Positions 1-8,424 of a stretch of 64,000 bases of DNA are shown here, piece after piece. This DNA is from Desulfitobacterium hafniense DCB-2. GTDB lineage: Bacteria > Bacillota > Desulfitobacteriia > Desulfitobacteriales > Desulfitobacteriaceae. Location: positions 3,321,001 through 3,385,000 of the forward strand of contig NC_011830.1 of NCBI RefSeq assembly GCF_000021925.1, given 5' to 3'. Position numbers and translations under genes: made by a program. How positions within the stretch are numbered: position 1 is the first letter of the stretch; each line of letters opens with the position of its first letter. The notes below the pieces were generated by a model. The model did not search any database and was not told where the DNA came from. It worked only from the letters and a program-made list of their open reading frames with translations.

Positions 1-82
1 TACCTCCATATATAATACTAACTACGATGCAATCTATAAGAAAACCTTAAAGGTCTGACTTTAAAAGAAACAGGCTCTTTTT

Positions 83-111
83 AGTGTAATATCTTTTGAA
101 AAATTTGTCAA
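83..111 (-). promoter_or_regulatory. Sigma-A-type promoter for a gene beyond the left edge
   Basis: On the minus strand there is TTGACA (106-111), a 17-nt spacer and TACACT (83-88). A GGAGGTA ribosome-binding-like sequence sits at the very edge (minus strand of 1-7), so the next gene should start just outside the window. In many Firmicutes that gene after recX is rny, but it cannot be seen here. Apart from this promoter, positions 1-165 hold no gene. Confidence 0.6.
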
Positions 112-165
112 GAACCACCTGCAATATAGATGTATAATACAAGTATTCTAAGAAACTATAAGGAA

Positions 166-190
166 AACAGGAAGGACTCGCCTTCCTGTT
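166..190 (-). terminator. Terminator of recA-recX
   Basis: A perfect 10-bp stem (AACAGGAAGG / CCTTCCTGTT) with a 5-nt loop overlaps the recX stop codon and is followed on the minus strand by TTTTCCTT. This fits a Rho-independent terminator at the end of the recA-recX transcript. Confidence 0.75.
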
Positions 191-683
191 ACTCCTTCGC
201 TATCCCTTCAAGGATCTCAAAAACCATTTCCTGAGGGTAGCCTTTTTGCATAAGCTTTTGCCCGACTTTCTGTCTTAGCATAAGTTCCCGGGGGATTTTC
301 TCATAACTCTTTTTATGCCGGTAAGTATTCTCCCAGCGCCGGGATTCCTCAACCCAAAGCTTTTGCGCATGTTTTCGGCAAAGCTCCGCTTCCTGGCCCG
401 GTAAATAGGTTTCCCGCAAAGCCTGCTCTATGATACCCTCTTCGATCCCCCGGCCCTTCAAATCATAGTTAATCCTCTTCTGGGAGTAATTCGTTTGCTT
501 GCTGAGACAATAAGCACGGGCATATTCCTGATCGCTGAGATAGCCCCATTCTAAAAGCCGCTCTATGGCAGCTTCGATCTCATGACTTGGAAAGCCCTTC
601 CTCGCCAGCCGTTGGCTGAGTTCGCAGCGTGTCAGCATTCTTCTCGATAAATAGGTTAAGGCGACATCCAACACACCCTTCAT
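189..683 (-). CDS. recX: Regulatory protein RecX
   Basis: RecX binds RecA filaments and modulates recombinase activity. The protein has the three tandem three-helix units typical of the family, visible as repeated patterns such as ALTYLSRRMLTRCEL at the N-terminus and LMQKGYPQEMVFEIL at the C-terminus, and is about 164 residues long. The frame stays open to 722, overlapping the recA 3' end, but the ATG at 683 gives the family's usual N-terminus and starts right after the recA stop, so I prefer it. The ribosome site is weak, which suggests translational coupling to recA. Immediate downstream position to recA and the sequence pattern make this identification firm; only the start is uncertain. 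Confidence 0.9.
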   Translation of the reverse strand: MKGVLDVALTYLSRRMLTRCELSQRLARKGFPSHEIEAAIERLLEWGYLSDQEYARAYCLSKQTNYSQKRINYDLKGRGIEEGIIEQALRETYLPGQEAELCRKHAQKLWVEESRRWENTYRHKKSYEKIPRELMLRQKVGQKLMQKGYPQEMVFEILEGIAKE

Positions 684-684
684 C

Positions 685-1725
685 TTAGATGTCTTCCGGC
701 TCCTCTTGGACATCATCTGCAACCGGAGCGCTTACGTTAGCAATGCTGGCCCGGATCCCTTGTTCGATTTCGGCGGCAATCTCAGGATTCTTCTTCAGAA
801 ACTCCTTGACATTCTCTCTTCCCTGACCTAAGCGCTCACCTTTATAAGAGTACCAAGCCCCGGACTTATTAATGATATCCAACTCCGCACCCACATCCAC
901 CATGCTGCCTTCACGGGAAATACCTTCTCCGTACATAATGTCAAATTCGGCTTGTTTAAAGGGCGGAGCCACCTTATTCTTAACAACCTTGACTTTGGTA
1001 CGGTTGCCAATCATATCCTGACCTTGCTTCAGGGTATCCGCACGGCGTACTTCCAAACGGACGGAGGCATAGAACTTCAAAGCCCGTCCGCCGGTTGTGG
1101 TCTCTGGATTACCAAACATAATTCCCACTTTTTCCCGAATTTGGTTGATAAAGATAACGCAGGTATTGCTCTTACTGATGGCACCGGTCAATTTTCTCAA
1201 GGCTTGAGACATTAAGCGGGCATGTAAACCCACATGGGAATCTCCCATTTCTCCTTCAATCTCTGCCCGGGGAACAAGAGCTGCCACAGAGTCAATGATA
1301 ATGACGTCGATAGCCCCACTGCGCACTAAAGCTTCGCAAATCTCCAGAGCCTGCTCCCCTGTATCCGGCTGGGATACCAGAAGATTGTCGATGTTGACCC
1401 CTAAGGCCTTGGCATAGACCGGGTCAAGAGCATGCTCCGCATCGATAAAAGCAGCAACGCCGCCCAGCTTCTGGGCTTCTGCCGCAATATGCAATGCAAC
1501 GGTGGTCTTACCGGAAGACTCAGGTCCATAGATTTCTATAACACGCCCCCTGGGCACTCCACCCACCCCAAGGGCTATATCAATGGCCAGACAGCCCGTC
1601 GGAATCACTTCCACCGCCATTTTGGCAGAAGCCTCCCCCAATCTCATAATCGACCCTTTTCCAAATTGCTTTTCAATCTGACTTAAAGCCATATCCAGGG
1701 CTTTTAATTTATCGTTACCGGCCAT
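685..1725 (-). CDS. recA: Recombinase RecA
   Basis: RecA forms ATP-dependent filaments on single-stranded DNA, drives strand exchange and triggers LexA self-cleavage. The 346-residue protein has the Walker A motif GPESSGKTT (about residues 66-74), the VIIIDSVAAL Walker B strand, the INQIREK/GNPETTTGGRAL L2-loop region and the usual acidic C-terminal tail. The ATG at 1725 is preceded by GAGGAAACGAG. A consensus sigma-A promoter and a LexA box lie 50-100 bp upstream, so SOS induction is expected. recX follows on the same transcript. No anomalies were seen. Confidence 0.98.
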   Translation of the reverse strand: MAGNDKLKALDMALSQIEKQFGKGSIMRLGEASAKMAVEVIPTGCLAIDIALGVGGVPRGRVIEIYGPESSGKTTVALHIAAEAQKLGGVAAFIDAEHALDPVYAKALGVNIDNLLVSQPDTGEQALEICEALVRSGAIDVIIIDSVAALVPRAEIEGEMGDSHVGLHARLMSQALRKLTGAISKSNTCVIFINQIREKVGIMFGNPETTTGGRALKFYASVRLEVRRADTLKQGQDMIGNRTKVKVVKNKVAPPFKQAEFDIMYGEGISREGSMVDVGAELDIINKSGAWYSYKGERLGQGRENVKEFLKKNPEIAAEIEQGIRASIANVSAPVADDVQEEPEDI

Positions 1726-1772
1726 CTCGTTTCCTCCTCAGCGAATACTTTTAAATTTTTCATCACAAAAAA

Positions 1773-1786
1773 CAAACATTTGTTCG
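1773..1786 (-). promoter_or_regulatory. LexA (SOS) box of recA
   Basis: The minus strand reads CGAACAAATGTTTG, a near match to the Gram-positive LexA box CGAAC-N4-GTTC/T. It lies just downstream of the recA -10 element, where bound LexA would block initiation. Confidence 0.85.
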
Positions 1787-1792
1787 ATTTCC

Positions 1793-1821
1793 ATTATACT
1801 TTTGCACGTGAAGCCTGTCAA
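1793..1821 (-). promoter_or_regulatory. Consensus sigma-A promoter of recA
   Basis: The minus strand has TTGACA (1816-1821), a 17-nt spacer and TATAAT (1793-1798), an exact match to both consensus hexamers at optimal spacing. Such a strong promoter next to a LexA box is expected for recA. Confidence 0.9.
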
Positions 1822-1891
1822 TCCTTTATTTAGAAGAAAATAACAAAGGGGGTTGGTCAAAATAGATTCCGGAAGAATGATACTCATCAGC

Positions 1892-2710
1892 TCATATTCC
1901 ATCCGAATTAGGAATTGCCCAACTCTGAATCACTCCTTGGAGTTCATCGTAGCCTAACCCAATACTATAGCTGTATGCTTGGCTTGGCAGAGTTCCTCTT
2001 GGAAATGTAACATCCAAATTGTCGGGGAACAAAATAATGTATTCCGGTTTCAATGCGGCCTGCATTTCAGTCCGCAAAGCGGAATCCGCAACATTAAATA
2101 TATCTAAAAGCCGTTGCCGCGCTTCGTCCTCCGGTAAAGAGAACAATTCCCAGTTATTTAACACCTCTCCCGTTTCTCGGCTGAACACCGCACCTAAATG
2201 AACTTCCTGTGCCATTTGTCCATTAACAGGAAGGATGACCGATGTAAGAAAGCATATTATGCTATCGTTAGAAGCGGTGGGAACTATATCCTGACTGATG
2301 TAATGCTCGTGGAATAACGTTCCCTTGTCTTGGCAGGCCAGATAATCTGCATAGGCCTTTTCCAGTTCAGATGGGACGTTGTAGAGCAAGCCCTGCTCCT
2401 CATAAAATGCAGCAACAGCTCTCTGGGCAGGTTCGCTCAAATCATTCAAACTCTCCACTCCACCTACATAAACATTAGCCGGGCCGGCTGGGTCCTGAAC
2501 GAGCAATAGTGTCGTTTCATCCGAAAGTTTGTAAGCAGCATGCCCAAAGGGGCCTCTTCTCCATAAGTTGACGCTCTCTCCGTCTGAGAACGTCATGACT
2601 TTCTCTTCGACCATTGCCCATTTTTCGGGTTCCTGCAGAGGTTGGCTAGAACAGCCCGTCAGCAGAAGCGAGCATAACAGTATAGTTATAAGAAGCCACT
2701 TTATTCTCAC
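1892..2710 (-). CDS. Putative lipoprotein of unknown function
   Basis: The N-terminus is a short basic segment (RIKW), a hydrophobic stretch and a lipobox LLLTGC, so this is a predicted lipoprotein anchored on the outer face of the membrane. The frame is open to a TTG at 2737, but an AGGGAG site placed 9 nt before a GTG at 2710 gives an ideal signal peptide, so I use that start. The remaining roughly 250 residues match no family I recognise. It sits between recA and a GyrI-like gene, in the accessory block that separates recA from cinA. Function unknown. Confidence 0.7.
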   Translation of the reverse strand: MRIKWLLITILLCSLLLTGCSSQPLQEPEKWAMVEEKVMTFSDGESVNLWRRGPFGHAAYKLSDETTLLLVQDPAGPANVYVGGVESLNDLSEPAQRAVAAFYEEQGLLYNVPSELEKAYADYLACQDKGTLFHEHYISQDIVPTASNDSIICFLTSVILPVNGQMAQEVHLGAVFSRETGEVLNNWELFSLPEDEARQRLLDIFNVADSALRTEMQAALKPEYIILFPDNLDVTFPRGTLPSQAYSYSIGLGYDELQGVIQSWAIPNSDGI

Positions 2711-2745
2711 AAACAATCTCTCCCTTGCAGCCATCAAAGTAAAGA

Positions 2746-3273
2746 TTACAGATCTGCCAAGTAGACACAGTAGTCCAAAATAACATTGCCTTGTTCATCC
2801 TTCTCGGTAAATCGCGGGCAGTTATATCTTTCGAAAAAATAAGCCCTGTTTTCATGGTCGTTTTTAAAATTACCCATACCACTTTCCTGGAATCTAACAG
2901 CGCATTGCTCATGCATGCCATAGATGCCGCCCTCGTCCTCTTTGCCTTTAATCCAGCATACACCGATGGGGCCATCGTCCAAATCTATGTAATCATAGCC
3001 GCTGGGAACAGATGTATCTGAGGAAAAAAACAGGCCAATCCAGTATTCGAAAGTGTTTTCAAAATTACTGCTGTCGCAGCGCATCAAGCCCAGGTAACCA
3101 TTTTCAATATCCGGAGCCCCGCCCAGATTTCCAAGCGCTTCAAACCAACCCTTCTGAAACCATTCTGCCCATTTGTGACCAAATCCACCGACTCTATCGG
3201 CATTGGTGTAACATTTGCCAATGAAACGCAATGAGGGCAAATGTTCTTTATAAACTTTGATGATCTCAGCCAT
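2746..3273 (-). CDS. GyrI-like / effector-binding domain protein
   Basis: This 175-residue protein resembles the stand-alone GyrI-like (AraC effector-binding, SOUL-like fold) domain. Features include the opening RFIGKCYTNADRVGGFGHKW, a central YWIGLFF strand and a DDGPIGVCWIKGKE segment before the C-terminal EYFERYNCPRF-like region. Such domains bind small hydrophobic ligands or hydrolyse small electrophiles; the ligand here is unknown. It has no DNA-binding domain. The ATG follows AGGAGG by a good distance. The family call is from pattern recognition and should be confirmed by profile search. Confidence 0.6.
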   Translation of the reverse strand: MAEIIKVYKEHLPSLRFIGKCYTNADRVGGFGHKWAEWFQKGWFEALGNLGGAPDIENGYLGLMRCDSSNFENTFEYWIGLFFSSDTSVPSGYDYIDLDDGPIGVCWIKGKEDEGGIYGMHEQCAVRFQESGMGNFKNDHENRAYFFERYNCPRFTEKDEQGNVILDYCVYLADL

Positions 3274-3320
3274 TGTTTTTCCTCCTATCTATATCACATT
3301 TATTTTACTGCACAGTTGAA

Positions 3321-3355
3321 AAGAAGTCGATCCATTTTACGGAAATCGACTTCTT
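3321..3355 (-). terminator. Terminator after the hydrolase gene
   Basis: An 11-bp perfect stem (AAGAAGTCGAT / ATCGACTTCTT, 3321-3331 and 3345-3355) is followed on the minus strand by a T-rich stretch. It lies between the alpha/beta hydrolase stop and the GyrI-like gene and would end the PadR-hydrolase transcript. Confidence 0.6.
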
Positions 3356-3405
3356 TCAATAAGAACTTTGTGATAGTGCTGGGAAAGAACTTTCCTATGC
3401 TTCAT

Positions 3406-4251
3406 CTAGTTCTGGAGAAACTCCAATATGTCATCCACCAGACCGATAAGGGTATGACCCGCTTCCCGGAGCACGATGACTTTTGCATCAGGCACAAGGT
3501 TTCGATAGCGTTGCGCGGTTTTCAGTGAGTGGAACATGACATCTTTTTGTCCTACGAATAAAATGGAGGGTATGGTCAATTGGGTGAGTTCGGCATCTGA
3601 AAACAGTGGTACTTGCTCCCGCCGGAAATTGAAGTTATTCCCCAGCAATTTTTGATAATCCATGATTTCCTGTGGTATGGGTTTCCCTCCATTCACTTTA
3701 CGAAACAGCCTCTCAACGCCTTTTTCACCCCACAGCAACATATGAAATAATGACACATAGGCAAAGGAAGTTTTTTGCGGACCAACGCCGGCTGGACATA
3801 GCAGAACAAGTTTATCGACCATTTGGGGATTGGCGATTGCAAACTTCAGCGCAAGCCATGCCCCCAAGGAGATTCCTGCTATACTGGCTTTTTCGACGGA
3901 AAGTCCCGCAAATACATCGTGAAGCCAATTGTCAAAATCGGAGCCTTCAAAGGACAATTGCTTACCGTCGCTTTTGCCGGGCTCGCCTTGCAAATCGACG
4001 GCATATACCCTGTAATGCTCGGAATACTTCTCCATGTCCTTAATCCACATGACTGAATTTATGCCGCTACCGTGAAGCAATACCAAAACAGGCGCATCTT
4101 TTTTACCTGCCGCTATCACAAAAGCTTTCCCAAATCGTGTATCTACATTGACCTCTTCATGGGGAATCCCCATGTTGCCAAGAAAGGCATCATATGCTTT
4201 GTATACGGCATCTCTGCCCGTGATCGTTTTAAAGGCAACTGTGTTTTTCAT
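3406..4251 (-). CDS. Alpha/beta hydrolase
   Basis: A 281-residue serine hydrolase of the alpha/beta fold. It shows the oxyanion segment VLLHGSGINS, the nucleophile elbow GISLGAW (Ser), a late Asp in VGQKDVMF and the His of GHTLIG near the C-terminus, so the triad appears complete. There is no signal peptide, so it should be cytoplasmic. It overlaps the upstream PadR-type regulator by 4 bp, so the pair is one operon and the regulator very likely controls it. The substrate is unknown; an ester or lactone xenobiotic is a common theme for PadR-linked hydrolases, but this is inference. Confidence 0.85.
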   Translation of the reverse strand: MKNTVAFKTITGRDAVYKAYDAFLGNMGIPHEEVNVDTRFGKAFVIAAGKKDAPVLVLLHGSGINSVMWIKDMEKYSEHYRVYAVDLQGEPGKSDGKQLSFEGSDFDNWLHDVFAGLSVEKASIAGISLGAWLALKFAIANPQMVDKLVLLCPAGVGPQKTSFAYVSLFHMLLWGEKGVERLFRKVNGGKPIPQEIMDYQKLLGNNFNFRREQVPLFSDAELTQLTIPSILFVGQKDVMFHSLKTAQRYRNLVPDAKVIVLREAGHTLIGLVDDILEFLQN

Positions 4252-5225
4252 TTTGATTTTCTCCTCTGTGCTAATAGCCAGCTTACGGCATCTTCCAAAT
4301 TGGTAAATATGCGAAATGTGTTTCCGGAACTATGCTCGGAAGCCATTTCCTGAAAACGCACAGGAAAGTTCTGCCCTCCTTTTATGGCCACAGCCGCTTT
4401 GATATTATAGTTGACAAACTTCTGGAGCACGGCACCGGCAAGTCCTGTCCTTAACTTTACGAAATCATCCGAAAGGGTATTGCCATCCAGAACCACTGCA
4501 TTCGTGCCATGTTCAGCGCAAAGGGAAATGATGTCAATGGCATCTTGTTCCCGCTGAATTAATGAACCGCTGCTTGTGAGATAGAGATATCTTTTTCCTC
4601 GACTTTCCATAACTTGGCAGTTCATTGCTGGTTCCACCTCATTGTTTTCTTTTTGTATGACAGCTTCCGTCGCAACGTTTCTCTCATCCGCTAGCCCTGC
4701 AATACATTCTTTTACCTTTTGAACCCATTCAAGTTCGCCGGCATAAAAGGACAGGATGTTTTCTCGTATCAAATCAATGAACAAAGATCGGCCGGAAAGC
4801 TCTTGTTCAGCAAAATAGCATTTATCGAGTTCTCTTTCAGATAAAAGAGCTTGCATCTTAACCCGATCGGCATAGGATGCCAGCATGGTTTCCAAATCAC
4901 CACGTTTTAATTGATTAGCCAAAGCAAGTTTAATCAATACTTGCTTTTTAAAAACCGGCACATCGGTTACAGAAAGCAGCCAGCTCTTAAACTCTTGCTG
5001 GCCATCGCCGGTGATCGTGTAGATGTTTTTTGACGGTGAGCCGTCTTGATGTTGCACCTCTTTTGTAACAAAGCCTTCATCCAATAATTCAACGAATGCT
5101 TTGTATATCTGGTTATTGTTTCCAGACCAATACATAAAAGGTGTATTCTGAATTATTTTTTTCATTTCGTATCCCGTTAATGGCTCCCGGTTTAGAAGCC
5201 CCAGAATCACATGGTTTAATGACAT
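4248..5225 (-). CDS. PadR-family repressor fused to a DUF4180-like domain
   Basis: The N-terminal 90 residues are a PadR winged helix (NHVILGLLNREPLTGYEMKK ... QIYKAFVELLDEGFV) followed by the PadR helical dimerisation segment to about residue 185. The C-terminal part, from about 200 to 320 (MESRGKRYLYLTSSGSLI ... RIFTNLEDAVSWLL), matches the pattern of the DUF4180 domain, which is usually a separate small protein. The fusion may couple ligand sensing to DNA binding. The gene overlaps the hydrolase by 4 bp, and a 44-bp perfect palindrome with a PadR core lies just upstream, so autoregulation is expected. The start is supported by AAGGGGG upstream. Confidence 0.85.
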   Translation of the reverse strand: MSLNHVILGLLNREPLTGYEMKKIIQNTPFMYWSGNNNQIYKAFVELLDEGFVTKEVQHQDGSPSKNIYTITGDGQQEFKSWLLSVTDVPVFKKQVLIKLALANQLKRGDLETMLASYADRVKMQALLSERELDKCYFAEQELSGRSLFIDLIRENILSFYAGELEWVQKVKECIAGLADERNVATEAVIQKENNEVEPAMNCQVMESRGKRYLYLTSSGSLIQREQDAIDIISLCAEHGTNAVVLDGNTLSDDFVKLRTGLAGAVLQKFVNYNIKAAVAIKGGQNFPVRFQEMASEHSSGNTFRIFTNLEDAVSWLLAQRRKSK

Positions 5226-5239
5226 AATTCGTTTCCCCC

Positions 5240-5283
5240 TTAATCTTTATCATATGTTATTAATAACATATGATAAAGATTAA
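5240..5283. promoter_or_regulatory. 44-bp perfect palindrome, PadR-type operator
   Basis: Positions 5240-5261 and 5262-5283 are exact reverse complements. The centre contains ATGTTATTAATAACAT, which fits the PadR operator form ATGT-N8-ACAT. It begins 14 bp upstream of the PadR-DUF4180 start codon, so binding there should block transcription of the repressor-hydrolase operon. The perfect symmetry extends well beyond the core, which is unusual. Confidence 0.85.
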
Positions 5284-5364
5284 ATCAAGAAGAGTTTTTA
5301 TTGATTCAGTTGAAAATCTGCAGACAACAGTCTGAGTGATAAATAAATCTGCTCTGCGTACGCA

Positions 5365-5400
5365 AAAACGGCGACCGTCAGTATATCCGGAAGCCGTTTT
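5365..5400 (-). terminator. Terminator after the small membrane protein gene
   Basis: An AAAACGGC / GCCGTTTT stem with a 20-nt loop, followed on the minus strand by TTTTTG, lies directly below the stop codon at 5416. Confidence 0.55.
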
Positions 5401-5415
5401 CTATAACGTAATTCA

Positions 5416-5811
5416 CTATTTTAGCGGGGTGCAATGGCGTCGACCTTCCAGTGCATCTGTCGGTTGAAGCTCAATAGCCGATACCTTAAGATCAGAGTTT
5501 TCATCATAGGCAACTTTGGACGCTTTGGAGATCATACGATTAGCAATACATATTTCATAACCTTCAGCTGTTAACTGTTCACCGTATGCCGTGTGCACGT
5601 AATCGAAAAGAATTTGCATGTCTTCCCGACTCTGGCTCTGCGAGAGAGCGTGAGTGAGAGCTTCGTAATCCTGCTTTGTTGCACCGTATGTTCTCATAAG
5701 CACTGTTTCAGCTAGCTTTTCAGGCGCATCCATCCCGCTTTTAAGGCTGAATACCAGAACAGCGATCATTATGAATGCGGCAATGCGGCTGTGATGTTTA
5801 ATAAAGTCCAA
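5416..5811 (-). CDS. Small membrane-anchored hypothetical protein, possibly a fragment
   Basis: The frame encodes 131 residues with one N-terminal hydrophobic helix (AAFIMIAVLVFSL) and a polar helical remainder. I do not recognise the family. The only upstream start is a TTG at 5811 without a convincing ribosome-binding site, and the C-terminus stops abruptly in what looks like the beginning of a beta-rich section (KVSAIELQP), so the gene could be truncated at one or both ends. A terminator follows it. Confidence 0.4.
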   Translation of the reverse strand: MDFIKHHSRIAAFIMIAVLVFSLKSGMDAPEKLAETVLMRTYGATKQDYEALTHALSQSQSREDMQILFDYVHTAYGEQLTAEGYEICIANRMISKASKVAYDENSDLKVSAIELQPTDALEGRRHCTPLK

Positions 5812-5911
5812 AAGCCGCTAGCGGAATGAAACCGCACTTTCCGTAGCAAACAAGGCCGCAAAAAAACCTTTGCACTCCTCAAAATACCAAAAACAGATGA
5901 ATATCGATAAA

Positions 5912-5954
5912 GAAAAAACCGGGAGGGTGCCCTGCGCGCCCTCCCGGTTTTTTC
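5912..5954. terminator. Strong bidirectional terminator
   Basis: A stem of about 19 bp (5912-5930 and 5936-5954, GC-rich core GGGAGGG / CCCTCCC flanked by A6 and T6) can work in either direction. It lies below the XRE regulator gene, which reads on the minus strand. Confidence 0.85.
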
Positions 5955-5997
5955 TTTGCCCGGATCCCCGGAATATACTTCACTTTGCCGTTTATGG

Positions 5998-6624
5998 TCA
6001 ATCCGGTGAATTTTTTCGGCTTTTATAAAATAACCGACCTGTGCTTATTATTAATGCCACGAGTCCCAGTACCTGTAACCAGGCAATTGCAGCATGTATC
6101 TCCAATCCGCCGCGATACAGCCATCCCTGAAATATCCACCATAGGCGGATACCCGTGGCATATCGCAGATACGCATAAATCAAACCATACAGTGCCCAAC
6201 CACACCATAGAACGGTATGCTTATTGACCGTCAGGCAAATTAGCGCACATACGAACAGCGGTGAACTTAGGAAAAGCGCGGACAGCAGATCGCCCAGAAA
6301 TGACAGGAACAGGAATACGATGAGGCCAAAGCCCAGAATAAAAAGACCGACAATTTTTCGTGGAGGCAAGCCGTTTGGAGGAGCGCTTATATCGGGGGAT
6401 TGGGTTTCGCGCTGCATTTTTTCCGTTTTTTCGCCCCGGATCAATTCGTCAAGGGAAATGCTGAATACTTCGCTCATTTTCACTAATTTGTCCAGTTCGG
6501 GAACCGAGGTATTGTTTTCCCATTTGGAAACGGATTGACGCGATACTTCCAAGGTATTGGCCAAGTCCCCCTGAGACATAGCATTCTTTGTCCTGAGCTC
6601 ATATATTTTTTCTCCCAGGGTCAT
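5998..6624 (-). CDS. XRE-family regulator with membrane helices
   Basis: The first 70 residues are a Cro/C1-type HTH (IYELRTKNAMSQGDLANTLE, then SRQSVSKWEN). After a short polar linker come about four hydrophobic segments (IVGLFILGFGLIVFLFLSFL, ALFLSSPLFVCALICL, ALYGLIYAYL, VLGLVALIISTGRLF), so this is a membrane-bound one-component regulator. The frame extends to 6720, but the ATG at 6624 is preceded by AGGAGG at good spacing and starts with the typical MTLGEKIYELR. The signal and targets are unknown; no cognate transporter adjoins it. Confidence 0.85.
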   Translation of the reverse strand: MTLGEKIYELRTKNAMSQGDLANTLEVSRQSVSKWENNTSVPELDKLVKMSEVFSISLDELIRGEKTEKMQRETQSPDISAPPNGLPPRKIVGLFILGFGLIVFLFLSFLGDLLSALFLSSPLFVCALICLTVNKHTVLWCGWALYGLIYAYLRYATGIRLWWIFQGWLYRGGLEIHAAIAWLQVLGLVALIISTGRLFYKSRKNSPD

Positions 6625-6726
6625 AAGGCCCCTCCTTAACTTTTGATACCCACATTTTACTATGCGTTCTTTCAAAAGTCGATCAACTCCCCTTGACAAT
6701 TTAGCAACCGGCAGTTGCATCAGGGA

Positions 6727-6775
6727 ACAAAAAGCCGCTGCTCAACGAACTTTACAGTCCGTTTGACAGCGGCCT
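6727..6775 (-). terminator. Terminator hairpin, copy A of a repeated element
   Basis: On the minus strand GCCGCTG ... CAGCGGC forms a stem continued by TCAAACG/CGTTGAG, followed by TTTTTG, so it is a terminator for arsM. The 33 nt at 6742-6774 are identical to 9652-9684, in the same orientation. The two copies bracket the arsM-arsR-VOC-MerR segment. Confidence 0.8.
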
Positions 6776-6818
6776 ATTGACTATTTTTGCGGAGGATAAT
6801 GTACGCCATGTTTATGTA

Positions 6819-7871
6819 TCAGCACCCACATGAACTGCCAGTATCAAAACAATTTGTTTCACTTTTTCCTCCGCAGACGCCAAACACTCCGTAATGGGTG
6901 GAACGATTGCCTATTACCCTGAATGCGGAAGCGAAGCGGGTTTTGGCAAGCATGGCAGCTGTGTTGCCGCAAACCAAAAGCGGCTTGCCGGTAAAGAAGC
7001 GGTGATGGTCGTCAAGATCAAAAAAATGCGGGGAGCTGGCGATACTGCCATTATAGACGGCAATCTGTCCATAATCTTCGCAAATATCCTCCAGGTCGTC
7101 TAATTTAAAGGCTCTGACTGTCCGCTCTGTAAAGTTTGCGAATCCCACTTTTTCTATGATCGCCTCATTATCCAAATCTATATTTCGGATAGATTTATAA
7201 CGAAAATCGGTAAAGCCAACCCGCTGCATGATACGCCGGAAATCCTCGTAATATAACGCACCGCCAATACACTCGCCGCGCAATACCGGGTCAGCCGCAA
7301 GATATTCGGGTATGCGACGGTCAGCAAATACGTCTGAGAAATAAAGTTCTCCACCCGGCTTCAGTACCCGCCAGATTTCTGCAAAGACCTTTTCCTTATC
7401 AGGAGAAAGGTTGACAACGCAGTTCGAGATTACTATATCCACCGAAGAATCGCTTATTCCGGCCGCGCGTAAATCCTCAATATAACCGCTCAAAAATTTC
7501 ACATTAGATTTTGCGTAGCCGAAGCGTTGGCGCTGTTCGTCCTCATATTTTTTTGCCACATCAAGCTGCTCCTGGGTCATATCAACGCCTATCACCCGCC
7601 CATGCTCACCGACCAGCTGAGCTGCAACATATACGTCACGTCCACTGCCACATCCGAGATCAAGAACGGTCATGCCCTCAAGCAAGGGGGGTAGCGGCGA
7701 GCCGCAGCCATAGTAGCGGTTGATAACCTCATCTGCTATAAAAATGAGGGCTTTTTTTACTTCCTTGGGCATTGAGTCCGGCGAACAGCAGCAGGCTTTG
7801 CTTTGCAAATCAGCTGTACTATGCAGAATTTTGCCGTAATACTCTTTGACATTTTCGATAACCTCATTCAT
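6819..7871 (-). CDS. arsM: Arsenite S-adenosylmethionine methyltransferase
   Basis: ArsM methylates trivalent arsenic stepwise using S-adenosylmethionine in the cytoplasm. The 350-residue protein has the Rossmann SAM motif DLGCGSGRD (71-79) and the arsenic-binding cysteines: a CCC cluster at 27-29, Cys151 (NCVVNL) and Cys201 (GECIGGAL). A further Cys-rich tail (SSCGC) ends the protein. It overlaps arsR by 4 bp (ATGA), so expression is under the arsenic-responsive repressor. No arsenite efflux pump or arsenate reductase lies in the window, so detoxification here would be by methylation only. Confidence 0.92.
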   Translation of the reverse strand: MNEVIENVKEYYGKILHSTADLQSKACCCSPDSMPKEVKKALIFIADEVINRYYGCGSPLPPLLEGMTVLDLGCGSGRDVYVAAQLVGEHGRVIGVDMTQEQLDVAKKYEDEQRQRFGYAKSNVKFLSGYIEDLRAAGISDSSVDIVISNCVVNLSPDKEKVFAEIWRVLKPGGELYFSDVFADRRIPEYLAADPVLRGECIGGALYYEDFRRIMQRVGFTDFRYKSIRNIDLDNEAIIEKVGFANFTERTVRAFKLDDLEDICEDYGQIAVYNGSIASSPHFFDLDDHHRFFTGKPLLVCGNTAAMLAKTRFASAFRVIGNRSTHYGVFGVCGGKSETNCFDTGSSCGC

Positions 7872-8200
7872 AAGACGCTCTCCTTTTCACAACAATTTTC
7901 CTCTGTTTCTCCTGTGAGCAGATGGGTTTCAGTTATGGCGTGCAGCAACGCTAAGGCACGCTTTCTGCCATTTTCACTAATGGAATAGTAAGTCCATTTG
8001 CCTTCTTTCCGTGCAGAAATAACGCCGCTTTCCAGCAAAATCTTCATATGGTGGGAAAGGGTGGACTGTCCCACTTCTACCTTTTCAAGCAGCACACAGG
8101 CACATTTTTCACCGCTTTGGAGCATTTCCAAAATGGCAAGCCGGGTTTCATCGCAAAAGGCTTTGAACACTTTAGCGCTTTCCAAATGGTTTGCTTTCAT
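7868..8200 (-). CDS. arsR: ArsR-family metalloregulator
   Basis: A 110-residue winged-helix repressor of the ArsR/SmtB family. The metal-sensing CxC (KCACVLL) lies at the start of the DNA-binding region, as in the ELCVCDL motif of classical ArsR, followed by the recognition helix STLSHHMKILLESGVI and the wing RKEGKWTYYSI. It should release its operator on binding As(III) or Sb(III). It heads the arsR-arsM operon with a promoter-operator directly upstream. Confidence 0.9.
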   Translation of the reverse strand: MKANHLESAKVFKAFCDETRLAILEMLQSGEKCACVLLEKVEVGQSTLSHHMKILLESGVISARKEGKWTYYSISENGRKRALALLHAITETHLLTGETEENCCEKESVL

Positions 8201-8221
8201 ACATAACGCTCCAATCTAAAA

Positions 8222-8264
8222 TTTTCGATATGTTCATTATGCCTATCATATCGAAAAAAGTCAA
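8222..8264 (-). promoter_or_regulatory. Promoter and ArsR operator
   Basis: An inverted repeat with 11-bp perfect arms (TTTTCGATATG at 8222-8232 and CATATCGAAAA at 8247-8257) overlaps a sigma-A promoter on the minus strand: TTGACT (8259-8264), a 17-nt spacer, CATAAT (8236-8241). The operator covers the spacer and -10, the expected place for an ArsR repressor. Confidence 0.8.
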
Positions 8265-8424
8265 TATGTCTTAAGGGTATTTGGCAATTTCTAAGATGAT
8301 TCTTTAAATTCGAGCCCAAAATCAAACAGGACTGTCTTTCACTTCCGTAAAAACAACCCTGTTTCTTTAGAGTCATAATGCAAAAAGTTTCGCGCTTAAA
8401 GAAGAGTGCAAATTCTTTTCATTA

